DNA of 64,000 nucleotides from the NCBI GenBank assembly GCA_021371965.1, contig JAJFVE010000131.1, positions 1 through 64,000 on the forward strand, written 5' to 3'. The stretch is from Planctomycetaceae bacterium. Its GTDB lineage: Bacteria; Planctomycetota; Phycisphaerae; SM23-33. The notes beneath the pieces were generated by a model. It searched no databases. It worked only from the letters and a program-made list of their open reading frames with translations, and was not told the origin of the DNA. This document shows positions 26,211 through 33,741 of this stretch, piece after piece; the stretch's first letter is position 1; each line of letters begins with the position of its first letter. Made by a program: the position numbers and the translations under genes.

Positions 26211-26216
26211 ACTGAC

Positions 26217-26657
26217 ATGGGCCGAAAGATCGATTTCCCACTGGTTGGGCCGCCTCACAGGTGGTTAACGTCGAAGGCTGTGAGCCGGATTGAGGGGACC
26301 AACTGGTGGGTGGAGAAGAATCGGCTGTGGTACTTCCGTCATTGGATGGCGGAGGTCCAAAAGGCTCACGGTGGAAACCTGCTGCCGCTGCAGTGGGTGC
26401 CGGATTATGTGGGAGTGTCGCGGGCGGCGGTGTACCAAAGGGCCAAGAGCGGTGGCCTGACGGTGTTTAGCTTTATCGTGGTTGCCAATAGTCGGACGAT
26501 CCTGGGCGGCGTGCGGGAGCGGGAAACGCGAAAGCGATACGACTACGCGATACTGAGCGAGTGCGATGCATGGCGTGAGAAGCTGGAAGAGGCTTTTGAG
26601 GATGCGATAACGAACTGGGAAGACGAGGAAGAGCGTCGAGCTAAGGAAGGCAGGTGA
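26217..26657 (+). CDS. putative helix-turn-helix protein of the element
   Basis: A 146-residue, soluble, Trp- and Arg-rich protein. Residues ~60-75 (VPDYVGVSRAAVYQRAKSG) look like the winged helix-turn-helix used by MerR/excisionase-type and phage regulators; the end is acidic and helical. It is first in the rightward transcript leading through the 58-residue gene to rep, so it may regulate replication or choose between integrated and free states. The ATG at 26217 lacks a ribosome site but sits at the predicted transcription start. No family name can be given with confidence. Confidence 0.55.
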   Translation: MGRKIDFPLVGPPHRWLTSKAVSRIEGTNWWVEKNRLWYFRHWMAEVQKAHGGNLLPLQWVPDYVGVSRAAVYQRAKSGGLTVFSFIVVANSRTILGGVRERETRKRYDYAILSECDAWREKLEEAFEDAITNWEDEEERRAKEGR

Positions 26658-26659
26658 GT

Positions 26660-26836
26660 ATGAAGATATTTGAGGTCAATGCCGGGGAGCGGGAGACCTT
26701 CGTGGTCCTGAAGGATCAGGGGGGCCGGGAAGCGCTATACGAGTTCCAGAGCAACGCGCGGAAGTTCTCTGCGCAGTTGGTGAAGGTGCCGCTGCTCCTG
26801 GCGAAATCGGTGCTTGGGAAGTTGAAGAAGAAATAA
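26660..26836 (+). CDS. small basic hypothetical protein
   Basis: 58 residues (MKIFEVNAGERETFVVLKDQ at the start, ending KLKKK). A GTG six bases earlier is an alternative start. It nearly abuts the HTH gene and lies upstream of rep, so it is probably translated from the same message. The repeated small acidic-to-basic pattern gives no family. Function unknown. Confidence 0.5.
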   Translation: MKIFEVNAGERETFVVLKDQGGREALYEFQSNARKFSAQLVKVPLLLAKSVLGKLKKK

Positions 26837-26931
26837 TCTGGTTAGCCCGCAGTTAGCTAAGCCCTCGTTGGGTGTCAGTCAGCCATGGGCGTTTCCGAGG
26901 CGGTAACGTGCCGCCGGTAAGGAGATCATCC

Positions 26932-28191
26932 ATGGCTGTTTGTGTATCTGGAGAGTACGAAGAACGGGAAGATCGGCAGGATGGGCGGGGCGAGGGGCCC
27001 CCGGCCCCGGCGGGGCCGGGGGGCGGCGACCCGCCCGGCATGACAGGCCCTATAACATGTCATGCCGGTAGGACAGGGTACTGGGAACCGGAGGTGGTGG
27101 ACGTCCTCCTGGCGGGGATTGATACCCTAGACCTCGGGTTGTACGTCGAGTGGGACTTTGGGGAGATCGATCTGCGAGAGAGCCTTGCCAGGGCGAAGGT
27201 CGAGGCCTCCGGTGAGAACTCGGCGTTGTGGGCGGATTGTCGCTCGGGGACGTGCTTGGTGTACCCCTCCGCAGGGAAGCGGACATATCGCTTCCACGTC
27301 GAGACGCTCACGTTCCATGCCTGGCTGTTCAAGACGATTCTTCGCGATGGTACCCCCGATATCTACGTGAGCATTAAGGCGGCGAGTCTTTGGGCCGGTG
27401 TGCTGGAGGCCGTCGAGAAGGTCCAGGAGTTCTTCGTATCGCATGGGGTCAAGGTCAAGGCGGTGCAGCCCAGCCGGTGCGATATCTGCGCCGACTTCCT
27501 GATCCGTGGCGGCGTTTCGCTGTGGTATCTGTTGGACCATAAGGTCCCCAGCAACATGAAGACCAATCCGCACATGGCTGGGGATGTCTTGGAAACCTTC
27601 TATATCGGCGGCCGCGCATCTCCTATAAGGGCCAGGCTGTACGACAAGGCGAAAGAGGTCCTGCTGCACGGTAAGGAATGGTTCAAGGAACTCTGGGACT
27701 TGGGCGAGATACGCGACGTGTGGCGGGTCGAGTTTCAACTGCGGCGCGTCGCACTACGTTCGTATGGGATCGAAACCGTTGGCGATCTGCGGGAGAAGCT
27801 GGGCGGCATCTGGAAAGATCTTACCTCGGACTGGTTCTGTCTGCGTGCCCTCGACGATCCAAAGACCTCGCGTCGGTCGGTGATGCCCTTCTGGGAAATG
27901 GTCCAGGGCGTTGCGAAGAAGTTGGGGCCTGCGGTGGAGGCCAGGCGGGTGGTCGACAAAGGTCGGGCCGCATCCGTGGGCTGGCACGTGAACCGCGGCG
28001 CTTCTTCGCTCGTTGTATACGCTGCGCTGATGGGCCTGGGGGATCTGGATCAGGCGATAGAAGGTTACGCGGAGTGCCTCAGGGCCTTCCATCTTGAGGA
28101 AGGGCGGGATTTCGAGGCCGCATATCGAAAGAGGTGTGTCGAGTGCGGCCTGGACGATGGAGAAGGGGTTGGCGATGACATCCCCTTCTGA
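26932..28191 (+). CDS. Rep_trans-like replication initiation protein
   Basis: A 419-residue protein. After a ~40-residue Gly/Pro/acidic linker come the features of the Rep_trans replication initiation factors used by rolling-circle plasmids and integrative elements: SRCDICADFLI (central Asp-rich strand), ARLYDKAKEV (with a candidate nicking Tyr) and WRVEFQLRR. The ATG at 26932 has AAGGAGA seven bases upstream; a GTG in the same frame at 26872 is less likely. Its end overlaps the excisionase-like gene by 17 bases. It should nick one strand at an origin, perhaps the inverted repeat at 25999. Family call is by motif pattern only. Confidence 0.65.
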   Translation: MAVCVSGEYEEREDRQDGRGEGPPAPAGPGGGDPPGMTGPITCHAGRTGYWEPEVVDVLLAGIDTLDLGLYVEWDFGEIDLRESLARAKVEASGENSALWADCRSGTCLVYPSAGKRTYRFHVETLTFHAWLFKTILRDGTPDIYVSIKAASLWAGVLEAVEKVQEFFVSHGVKVKAVQPSRCDICADFLIRGGVSLWYLLDHKVPSNMKTNPHMAGDVLETFYIGGRASPIRARLYDKAKEVLLHGKEWFKELWDLGEIRDVWRVEFQLRRVALRSYGIETVGDLREKLGGIWKDLTSDWFCLRALDDPKTSRRSVMPFWEMVQGVAKKLGPAVEARRVVDKGRAASVGWHVNRGASSLVVYAALMGLGDLDQAIEGYAECLRAFHLEEGRDFEAAYRKRCVECGLDDGEGVGDDIPF

Positions 28192-28402
28192 AAGCGTGGC
28201 GGTGCTGTCGGAGTACCTCTCTCCCAAGGAACTGGCGCGGCGTTGGCAGTGTTCGCGCACGAGCGTGGACAGGATCGCAGCCAGGGCTGGGCTGTCCCGC
28301 GTGTTCCTGGGCGAAGGGCGCAACGGAATCGTGCGTTACGTGCGGGCCGAGGTCGAGGCCTTCGAGGCGACCCGCATCGTGAAGGGGGGTGAGGGCTCAT
28401 GA
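28175..28402 (+). CDS. excisionase-like helix-turn-helix protein
   Basis: 75 residues from the ATG at 28175, which has AAGGGG six bases upstream and overlaps the end of rep; an earlier ATG at 28157 is possible. LSPKELARRWQCSRTSVDRIAARAG is a MerR-like helix-turn-helix as in Xis and AlpA proteins, followed by a basic wing (GIVRYVRAEVEAFEATRIVK). In integrative elements such a protein bends the att DNA and directs the integrase to excise. A fragment of a close relative lies in the older element at 22039-22104. Confidence 0.75.
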   Translation: MTSPSESVAVLSEYLSPKELARRWQCSRTSVDRIAARAGLSRVFLGEGRNGIVRYVRAEVEAFEATRIVKGGEGS

Positions 28403-28516
28403 AGCAAAGCGGCGGGCCTGGATGAGCTCCAGACCCGCCTTACATCCTTCGGTCCCGATTTCGTAGATCGGGGCTCTATCCAAAGACTACCCCGGTTGTG
28501 CAAGTCCGCCGGGGTA
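28337..28516 (+). repeat. 180-bp direct repeat, young-element copy
   Basis: Partner of 22039-22218, same length, about 10 differences, spanning the xis tail and the three-hairpin segment that follows. Confidence 0.85.
28413..28516 (-). other. three-hairpin structured segment resembling tRNA-Arg(ACG)
   Basis: Plus-strand stems: GGCGGG..CTGG / CCAG..CCCGCC right after the xis stop; CCCGAT (28454-28459) / ATCGGG (28467-28472); ACCCCGG (28489-28495) / CCGGGGT (28509-28515). On the minus strand the middle stem has a 7-base loop CTACGAA, which reads as an anticodon loop with ACG, preceded by GGATAGAGC and followed by ACCGAAGG, as in the host tRNA-Arg. The acceptor and T arms do not fold normally. 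It could be a decayed tRNA, a binding site for Int/Rep, or a terminator. Confidence 0.45.
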
Positions 28517-28564
28517 GTTTGCTTGTAGGAGTTGGCGGGGAGTCTGTACGTGTTAGTTATGAGG

Positions 28565-28969
28565 TCAGTCGAGAAGCAAGATCCGGACGTCGACTATCTC
28601 CGTGAGCGGGCCGTCTTGGGTCGTTGTTATGACTTTGACCTGCTCAATGCTGATCCATGCGCCCAGCTTCACTTTGGGGTCTAGCCAGAAGTCTTCGCGG
28701 TCATACTCGATATCGCGTCTGTCGGTCTCAATCCGCACGACGTCGTGCTCCTCGTTGAACTCGTCCCGGCACAGTCCAACATGAGTGACCACCCCTGAAT
28801 GGACAGTCTTGGAGATCCTGCCGGTATTGAACATTGTCCACCAGTTGGGGGAGCCGATGAGCCCGTAACGTTTGATGTAGTTGGGAGAGAGTTGGCGCAG
28901 CCTTAGGTTGATGTTTTCGACATAGCCGTTGAGGCCATGCTCGCGGAGGTCATAGAGTACGTGAGGCAT
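28565..28969 (-). CDS. hypothetical protein of the element
   Basis: 134 residues, soluble, rich in aromatic and acidic residues (GSPNWWTMFNTGRISK, then a beta-rich half VVRIETDRRDIEYDREDFWL and VKVITTTQDG). No family recognised. The ATG at 28969 has no ribosome site; a TTGACA at 29001-29006 lies 37 bases upstream, so the message may start near the ATG. It occupies the same slot (between int and the structured segment) as the DUF805 gene in the older element, marking this as a cargo position. Confidence 0.55.
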   Translation of the reverse strand: MPHVLYDLREHGLNGYVENINLRLRQLSPNYIKRYGLIGSPNWWTMFNTGRISKTVHSGVVTHVGLCRDEFNEEHDVVRIETDRRDIEYDREDFWLDPKVKLGAWISIEQVKVITTTQDGPLTEIVDVRILLLD

Positions 28970-29040
28970 AGTCGTTGATGGTCGCTGTTGTTTGCTCTTG
29001 TGTCAACAGCCTTGGAGCGGAGCGGGTGGATGCCAGATTG

Positions 29041-30216
29041 CTAAGCCGTTTGGGTTGTGCATTTGTCTGTCGATTCGAACTCCACGCTGTCTATGAGCGT
29101 TGCGGGTATCAAGCTGGCGTAGTGCAGGCGGCAAATCTCTGGACTGTTACCCATAAGGGCGCTGACCTTGTACAGGCTCTCTCCCTTGCTGGCGAGGTGG
29201 CTTCCGAAGGTGTGTCGATAGTCCAGGCAAGTCCAGGACAGCTTGGCGCGAGCGTTGGCCACGTGCAGGGCCTTCGAAAAGTTATCTACATCCCATCGGT
29301 GTCCGTCGGGGCTAGGGAAGTACCAGCCGCCGATCGAGGGCTTGGGGGCGTACTTGTCCAGCCAGGAGCGCAGTGCGGTGCTGATCGGCACTGCGCGATT
29401 GTCACGTGTCTTGGGCTGCCAGGCCTGATCGTGCACGGTCTTGGCGCGTATGCGGATCATGCCGTTGGTGCCGGCGGCCAGGTCCACGTCTTCGACTTGG
29501 AGCCAGAGTAGTTCCTCGCGGCGCAGACCAGCGTAGATGTACATGGCAACCGTTGTGTGCAGTTCGGGCTGGTCGGCCAGGGCGTCGAGCTGCTCGTCGA
29601 TCTGTGCCAGGGTGAGGAAGCGGATCTCGGGGGCCTTCTGGCGGTACCGTTCGACAGCCTGGGCGGGATTCTTATCGTTGGGCATCTTCACGCCTGCCTG
29701 GGTCATGGACCAACTGAACAGGCGCGACAGGACCTCGCGGTATCGATTGGCTGTGCGCGGCGCCAGGCCTTTGAGGCGCGCGCTCGATGAGATAAACTCC
29801 GCCACCTGAGCGGTGGTGATCTCCTCGAGGATCGCGGCCTGGATGCGGGGGCATTTGCGGCGTCCATCGGTCGGGTGCTTCTTGCGCTTCCAGACGCGGG
29901 GGTTCTGCTTGCGGCCGATCTGCTCAAGCTCGGGGATGATCGGGCCAAAGATCACACGGAGAATGTTTGCATCCTTGAGGACACTGTTGGGGCTCTTGGC
30001 GACGCGGATGTGGTCGAGGTAGGTCTTCACTGCCTGGGCCAGGGGCGTCTTGGTCGGCAGCGGGTTTTCTTCGCCCTGGTCGAGTTGGCCTTCGATCTGG
30101 CGCAGCTTGGCCTTGGCGATTTGAATTGATCCGGTCTTGAGAGAAACCTTGCGGGGCTGTCCCGCGATGTACCACTTGGCGTAAAAGATTCCGTTGCGTT
30201 TGAATAATCCTGCCAT
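29041..30216 (-). CDS. int: tyrosine recombinase / integrase
   Basis: A 391-residue integrase. An N-terminal arm-binding region (~1-65: MAGLFKRNGIFYAKWYIAG), a SAM-like core-binding domain (~65-180) and a catalytic domain. Catalytic landmarks: first Arg in YIYAGLRREELLWL, second in DYRHTFGSHLAS (the usual His of H-x-x-R is not obvious), MGNSPE where GHSS is usual, and the nucleophile Tyr in HYASLI. The ATG at 30216 has GAGGAG upstream. It starts 147 bp from the tRNA it should target, a standard layout, and the two 42-bp att sites show that it has worked at least once. Confidence 0.9.
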   Translation of the reverse strand: MAGLFKRNGIFYAKWYIAGQPRKVSLKTGSIQIAKAKLRQIEGQLDQGEENPLPTKTPLAQAVKTYLDHIRVAKSPNSVLKDANILRVIFGPIIPELEQIGRKQNPRVWKRKKHPTDGRRKCPRIQAAILEEITTAQVAEFISSSARLKGLAPRTANRYREVLSRLFSWSMTQAGVKMPNDKNPAQAVERYRQKAPEIRFLTLAQIDEQLDALADQPELHTTVAMYIYAGLRREELLWLQVEDVDLAAGTNGMIRIRAKTVHDQAWQPKTRDNRAVPISTALRSWLDKYAPKPSIGGWYFPSPDGHRWDVDNFSKALHVANARAKLSWTCLDYRHTFGSHLASKGESLYKVSALMGNSPEICRLHYASLIPATLIDSVEFESTDKCTTQTA

Positions 30217-30279
30217 GATCCGTACTCCTCTAACAGCGGGTGAACGTTCTGGCAGGTCCAGCCTTTTGGCCTGTGTTCG

Positions 30280-30298
30280 GTACCCACTTTGGTACCCA
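30280..30298 (+). repeat. 19-bp arm-type repeat, integrase end
   Basis: GTACCCACTTTGGTACCCA, identical to 23952-23970. It lies between int and the tRNA. Confidence 0.6.
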
Positions 30299-30315
30299 CT
30301 TGGCTATTTCAGGCC

Positions 30316-30350
30316 AAAAAAAGAAGGACCTGCAATGTTGCAAGTCCTTC
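30316..30350 (-). terminator. terminator of tRNA-Arg, supplied by the element
   Basis: A 13-bp stem (GAAGGACCTGCAA / TTGCAAGTCCTTC on the plus strand, one mismatch) with a T7 tract on the minus strand (30316-30322), about 13 bases after the tRNA 3' end. Confidence 0.8.
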
Positions 30351-30362
30351 TGTGTGAATCAC

Positions 30363-30435
<73 letters not shown>

Positions 30436-30471
30436 TTGCGTATGCGGTGCCGGGCGGCAACGCAGCAGGGA

Positions 30472-30500
30472 ATTGTAGGGGAGGGCGGCGGCTGCGTCAA
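30472..30500 (-). promoter_or_regulatory. tRNA-Arg promoter
   Basis: On the minus strand TTGACG (30495-30500), a 17-bp spacer and TACAAT (30472-30477), 37 bases before the tRNA. One of the best sigma-70-like promoters in the window. Confidence 0.7.
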
Positions 30501-30656
30501 GAGTGGGAATCATTCAGATGCGCATTTGCGGCATCGTGGCATGGCCGGTCCGGCACGCAGCGGCGTCTGGGCCGCCTCTGATCCTGAATGCCGAGTGGAT
30601 CCGGCTTTTCCGCGCGGGGCTGAGCCACTACAATTGCTCGCAAGGAAATTGAATCT

Positions 30657-31091
30657 ATGAAGATCTCGTTGGGATGCGACCACGCCGGGTTCGAGTACAA
30701 GGAAGCCATCAAGGTCTTCCTGCTCGGGCAGGGTATCGAGGTGGAAGACTTCGGCACATTCTCGGCCGAACCGTGCGACTATCCGCAGTTCGTGCGCCCG
30801 GCGGCGCAGGCGGTGGCCAGCGGCGCGTGCGAGCGGGGGATCGTGCTCGGGGGCAGCGGCAATGGCGAGGCGATGGTCTCCAACCGCATCGCCGGCGTGC
30901 GCTGCGCCCTGTGCTGGAGTCTCCAGACGGCCGAACTGTCGCGGCGGCACAACGACGCCAACGTGCTCTCGCTGGGGGCCCGCACCATCAGCCTCGAGCT
31001 GGCGCTGCAGATCGTGCGAGTCTGGCTCGACACGCCCTTCGACGGCGGCCGCCACGCCCGCCGAATCGCCATGATGGACGGCGCCTCATGA
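30657..31091 (+). CDS. rpiB: ribose-5-phosphate isomerase B, Glu-type
   Basis: A 144-residue RpiB/LacA-LacB family isomerase, converting ribose 5-phosphate and ribulose 5-phosphate in the pentose phosphate pathway. It begins MKISLGCDHAGFEYKE (substrate-binding CDHAG). The catalytic Cys of E. coli RpiB is replaced: the site reads GGSGNGE (65-71), as in mycobacterial RpiB, where the Glu serves as base. The C-terminal GARTISLELALQIV is typical. A TACAAT box lies at 30629-30634. Its stop overlaps the start of the metallophosphoesterase gene (ATGA). Confidence 0.9.
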   Translation: MKISLGCDHAGFEYKEAIKVFLLGQGIEVEDFGTFSAEPCDYPQFVRPAAQAVASGACERGIVLGGSGNGEAMVSNRIAGVRCALCWSLQTAELSRRHNDANVLSLGARTISLELALQIVRVWLDTPFDGGRHARRIAMMDGAS

Positions 31092-32131
31092 CCGTCATCC
31101 ACCTGGCAATGATGGCCGCGGCGGCGCTGGGATGTGCCTACGTCGTCTCGCGCCGCAACGCGCCGCTGTTGCGGGCGCTGTGCATTGCGCTGCTGGGGGC
31201 TCTGGACGTGGTCGGGGCAATGGTGCTGGGCGACCACGGGCGGTTTGCCACGGCCCGCCTTGCCGGCACGGGGCTGTTCGTGGGCGGGTTCGCGTACTTT
31301 GCGGCTGTGGCCGCCGTCTCGTGGCGCCGACGGCGCGGGGTGGCCGTCGCGCACGCCGTCGCGGCGGTGGTGGTGGGGTGGTTGGGCGTGCAGGCGTTTT
31401 TCGTCGAGCCGCAGTGGCTGGAGATCACGCACTACCAGGTCCGCTCGAGCAAGATCACCAGGCCGCTGCGCATCGCGCTGCTGGCCGACATTCAGACCGG
31501 CGACGTCGGAGCGTACGAACGCGACGTGCTGCGGCGCGTGGCGGGCGAGAAGCCCGACCTCATCCTCTTCGGCGGCGATTACATCCAGGCCGAATACGCC
31601 GGGCGCGGGCGGCAGGTCAAGGCCCTCAACGCGGTCCTGCGCGAGGCGGACCTGAAGGCCCCGCTGGGCTGCTTCGCCGTGCGCGGCAATATCGACGACG
31701 ACGATTGGGCGCAATCGTTCGCGGGCCTGGCGATCGTGACGGCCCAGCGCACACGGTCGATCGACCTCGGCGAGGTGCGCCTGACGCTGCTGAGCGAGGA
31801 CGATTCGTATGAGACGGTGGTCGCGCCGGACAAGGCGTTCCACATCGTCATGGGCCACCGGCCCGACTACGCCATGGGCGACATTTCAGCCGACCTGCTG
31901 CTGACCGGGCACACGCACGGCGGGCAGGTTCGACTGCCGTTTCTGGGTCCGGTCATCAAGTTCAGCCGCATCCCGCGAAGCTGGGCGGCCGGGCTGACCG
32001 ACATCGGCCGCGGGCGCACGCTGGTGGTTTCGCGCGGGATCGGGCTCGAACGAGGCGAGGCCCCGCGAGTGCGATTGTTCTGCCGCCCCGAGGTGCCGAT
32101 TATCGATGTGATTCCAGACAACAGGCCATAG
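31088..32131 (+). CDS. membrane-anchored calcineurin-like metallophosphoesterase with altered ligands
   Basis: 347 residues: four N-terminal hydrophobic segments (~1-105), then a YkuE-like phosphoesterase domain. Metal-site motifs run LLADIQTG, GGDY, RGNID, MGHRPDY, TGHTHGGQ. The first and third normally read D-x-H and GNH-D/E; here Gln replaces the first His and Ile the catalytic His, so chemistry may be altered or lost. The last two His motifs are intact. It shares an ATGA overlap with rpiB. Substrate (lipid A-type nucleotide, phosphodiester or other) is unknown. Confidence 0.75.
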   Translation: MTVIHLAMMAAAALGCAYVVSRRNAPLLRALCIALLGALDVVGAMVLGDHGRFATARLAGTGLFVGGFAYFAAVAAVSWRRRRGVAVAHAVAAVVVGWLGVQAFFVEPQWLEITHYQVRSSKITRPLRIALLADIQTGDVGAYERDVLRRVAGEKPDLILFGGDYIQAEYAGRGRQVKALNAVLREADLKAPLGCFAVRGNIDDDDWAQSFAGLAIVTAQRTRSIDLGEVRLTLLSEDDSYETVVAPDKAFHIVMGHRPDYAMGDISADLLLTGHTHGGQVRLPFLGPVIKFSRIPRSWAAGLTDIGRGRTLVVSRGIGLERGEAPRVRLFCRPEVPIIDVIPDNRP

Positions 32132-32187
32132 GCCGGAGGAGCAGGGCGGAGTTTCCCTGTTCCCTGCGACCTATGCCCCATGACCTA

Positions 32188-32322
32188 CTAGACGACCTGG
32201 ACTTTGCGGCCGACGCGGCGTTTGCGGCTGATGGTCTTGCGCCCATTGGCGGTGCGCATGCGGGCGCGGAAACCACTCTTGCGGGCACGCTTGCGTGCGG
32301 AAATTCTATGATCGTAATGCAT
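32188..32322 (-). CDS. rpmH: 50S ribosomal protein L34
   Basis: A 44-residue, Arg/Lys-rich protein that I translated by hand: it begins MHYDHRISARKRARKSGFRA and continues with RMRTANGRKTISRKRR, the L34 signature (R-x-R-x-GFRARM-x-T-x-x-GRK). It is a component of the 50S subunit. The start ATG (complement of 32320-32322) has AAGGTGA upstream, and there is a strong promoter. In most bacteria rnpA and yidC follow rpmH; here the next gene downstream is the convergent metallophosphoesterase, so the classical cluster is broken. Confidence 0.93.
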   Translation of the reverse strand: MHYDHRISARKRARKSGFRARMRTANGRKTISRKRRVGRKVQVV

Positions 32323-32368
32323 GAGTCACCTTGTGCTGTGGACTGCCTTAATCTATCGCGAGCCGGGC

Positions 32369-32397
32369 ACTATACTCCCTCGCCATGGGGCTTTCAA
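32369..32397 (-). promoter_or_regulatory. rpmH promoter
   Basis: On the minus strand TTGAAA (32392-32397), a 17-bp spacer and TATAGT (32369-32374), 47 bases before the rpmH start. Confidence 0.7.
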
Positions 32398-32510
32398 GGC
32401 AAAAAGTTGCCGACCACAGAAGTAGCCTGAAGCCAGTTGATCGAGGCTGTCCGATATCTCCCAGTCGTCATACTCCGGCGGACGGCCTGGTTACGGCTGT
32501 CTAAGGGGCC

Positions 32511-32539
32511 TTGCGTTGTTTACGGGGGAGGCGCATAAT
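32511..32539 (+). promoter_or_regulatory. predicted promoter of the TPR protein-purD operon
   Basis: TTGCGT (32511-32516), a 17-bp spacer and CATAAT (32534-32539), 24 bases before the ATG. Confidence 0.45.
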
Positions 32540-32562
32540 GCGTCCCTTCAAGGGAATCAGAC

Positions 32563-33741
32563 ATGGCCCAGAATGGAAAATCCAACTCCTCGCCTCCGGC
32601 GCCGACAGTGCTGGTGGTATTCCTGACGATCCTGGCGATGCTGTCGGTCCTGGCCGGCGGGATTGTCTGCTGCGTGTCGCTGTACGAAGACGGCCGCCGC
32701 GACGGTCTGAATAACGACGAGATCATGTCGGCCCTGATGATTCTGGCGGGCGGAACGGTCGTCGGGTGCCTGATGTGGGCACTGGCGTACGTGGTGCGCA
32801 TCCAGTACGAAACGGCGGTGGCCCTGCGGCGGCTGTCGTCGCAGCGGGGCGGGGCGCCCTCGGCCGAAGGTCAGCGTTCCGCGGCCGCGGCCGCCGACGC
32901 GCAGATGCCCCTGCTGCAGGAAATGGTGCGCCAACTCGCCCAGCTTAATTCGCTCCAGCAGGTCCGTGCCAGTGCGGCGGTCCGATCTTCCGTGCGACAC
33001 GTTCAGCAGGCCCAGCCGGCGCCCCAGATGCCGGCAATCCAGGAAGCCGAAGACATTCCTACGGCCGAGGCCTACGAGGCGAGCGATCCGCAAGAGCCTG
33101 TCGAGGCGGCGCAGAGCCCGTCGGCCGTGCCCGTTGGCGAGATCGCTGAGACCCCGGCAGCACAACACCAGCCCGTCGCCGCCGTTGAGGAGCCGCAGGC
33201 CTCTGCCGTCTCGCCGGCCATCGAGGCCGCCTCGCGAGAGTTGCAGGCCTGCCGCACCCGCGCCGAAGACATGATGGCCCTGGGGCACTTCGACCAGGCC
33301 GAGGCCGCCGTGCGACAACTGCTCCAGGTCCACAGCGGGTTCGAGCCGGCCGAACGCCTGCTCGAACGCATCAAACGCGAGGCCGACATCTACCACCGCG
33401 AGATGCGCCAGCGCATGAAACGCGAGGTGGAAAAGCAGTCTGAGGCGCGCCAGTGGCGCCAGGCGGTCCTGGCCGGGCGAAAGCTGATCGAAGCCTATCC
33501 CGACTCGCACGAGGCGCGACAACTGGCGCTGCGAATGGACACGCTGGCCGACAACGCCCGCATCGAAGAGGTGCGCGAGCTGCGAGACCAGATCCGCGAC
33601 ATGCTCGACCGGCGGCGGTACGTCGAGGCCGTCAAGGTCGCCGAGGACGTGATGGATCGGTTCCCCGAGACGCAGGCGGCAGCGGAGCTGCGCGGTCAGA
33701 TCGGCCGCCTGCGGGGCCTGGCACGAGGCGAGAGTTTATGA
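32563..33741 (+). CDS. membrane protein with Ala/Pro/Glu linker and TPR-like C-terminus
   Basis: 392 residues. Two transmembrane segments near the N-terminus (~16-40 and ~58-80), a long low-complexity linker (~95-225, rich in Ala, Pro, Glu, Gln) and a C-terminal helical region (~225-392) with TPR-like pairs (ALGHFDQAEAAVRQLLQVH, then RRRYVEAVKVAEDVMDRFP). It probably holds a TPR scaffold at the cytoplasmic membrane. The ATG at 32563 has AAGGGA upstream. Its stop overlaps the purD start (ATGA), so the two are co-translated, though a functional link is not evident. Confidence 0.65.
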   Translation: MAQNGKSNSSPPAPTVLVVFLTILAMLSVLAGGIVCCVSLYEDGRRDGLNNDEIMSALMILAGGTVVGCLMWALAYVVRIQYETAVALRRLSSQRGGAPSAEGQRSAAAAADAQMPLLQEMVRQLAQLNSLQQVRASAAVRSSVRHVQQAQPAPQMPAIQEAEDIPTAEAYEASDPQEPVEAAQSPSAVPVGEIAETPAAQHQPVAAVEEPQASAVSPAIEAASRELQACRTRAEDMMALGHFDQAEAAVRQLLQVHSGFEPAERLLERIKREADIYHREMRQRMKREVEKQSEARQWRQAVLAGRKLIEAYPDSHEARQLALRMDTLADNARIEEVRELRDQIRDMLDRRRYVEAVKVAEDVMDRFPETQAAAELRGQIGRLRGLARGESL

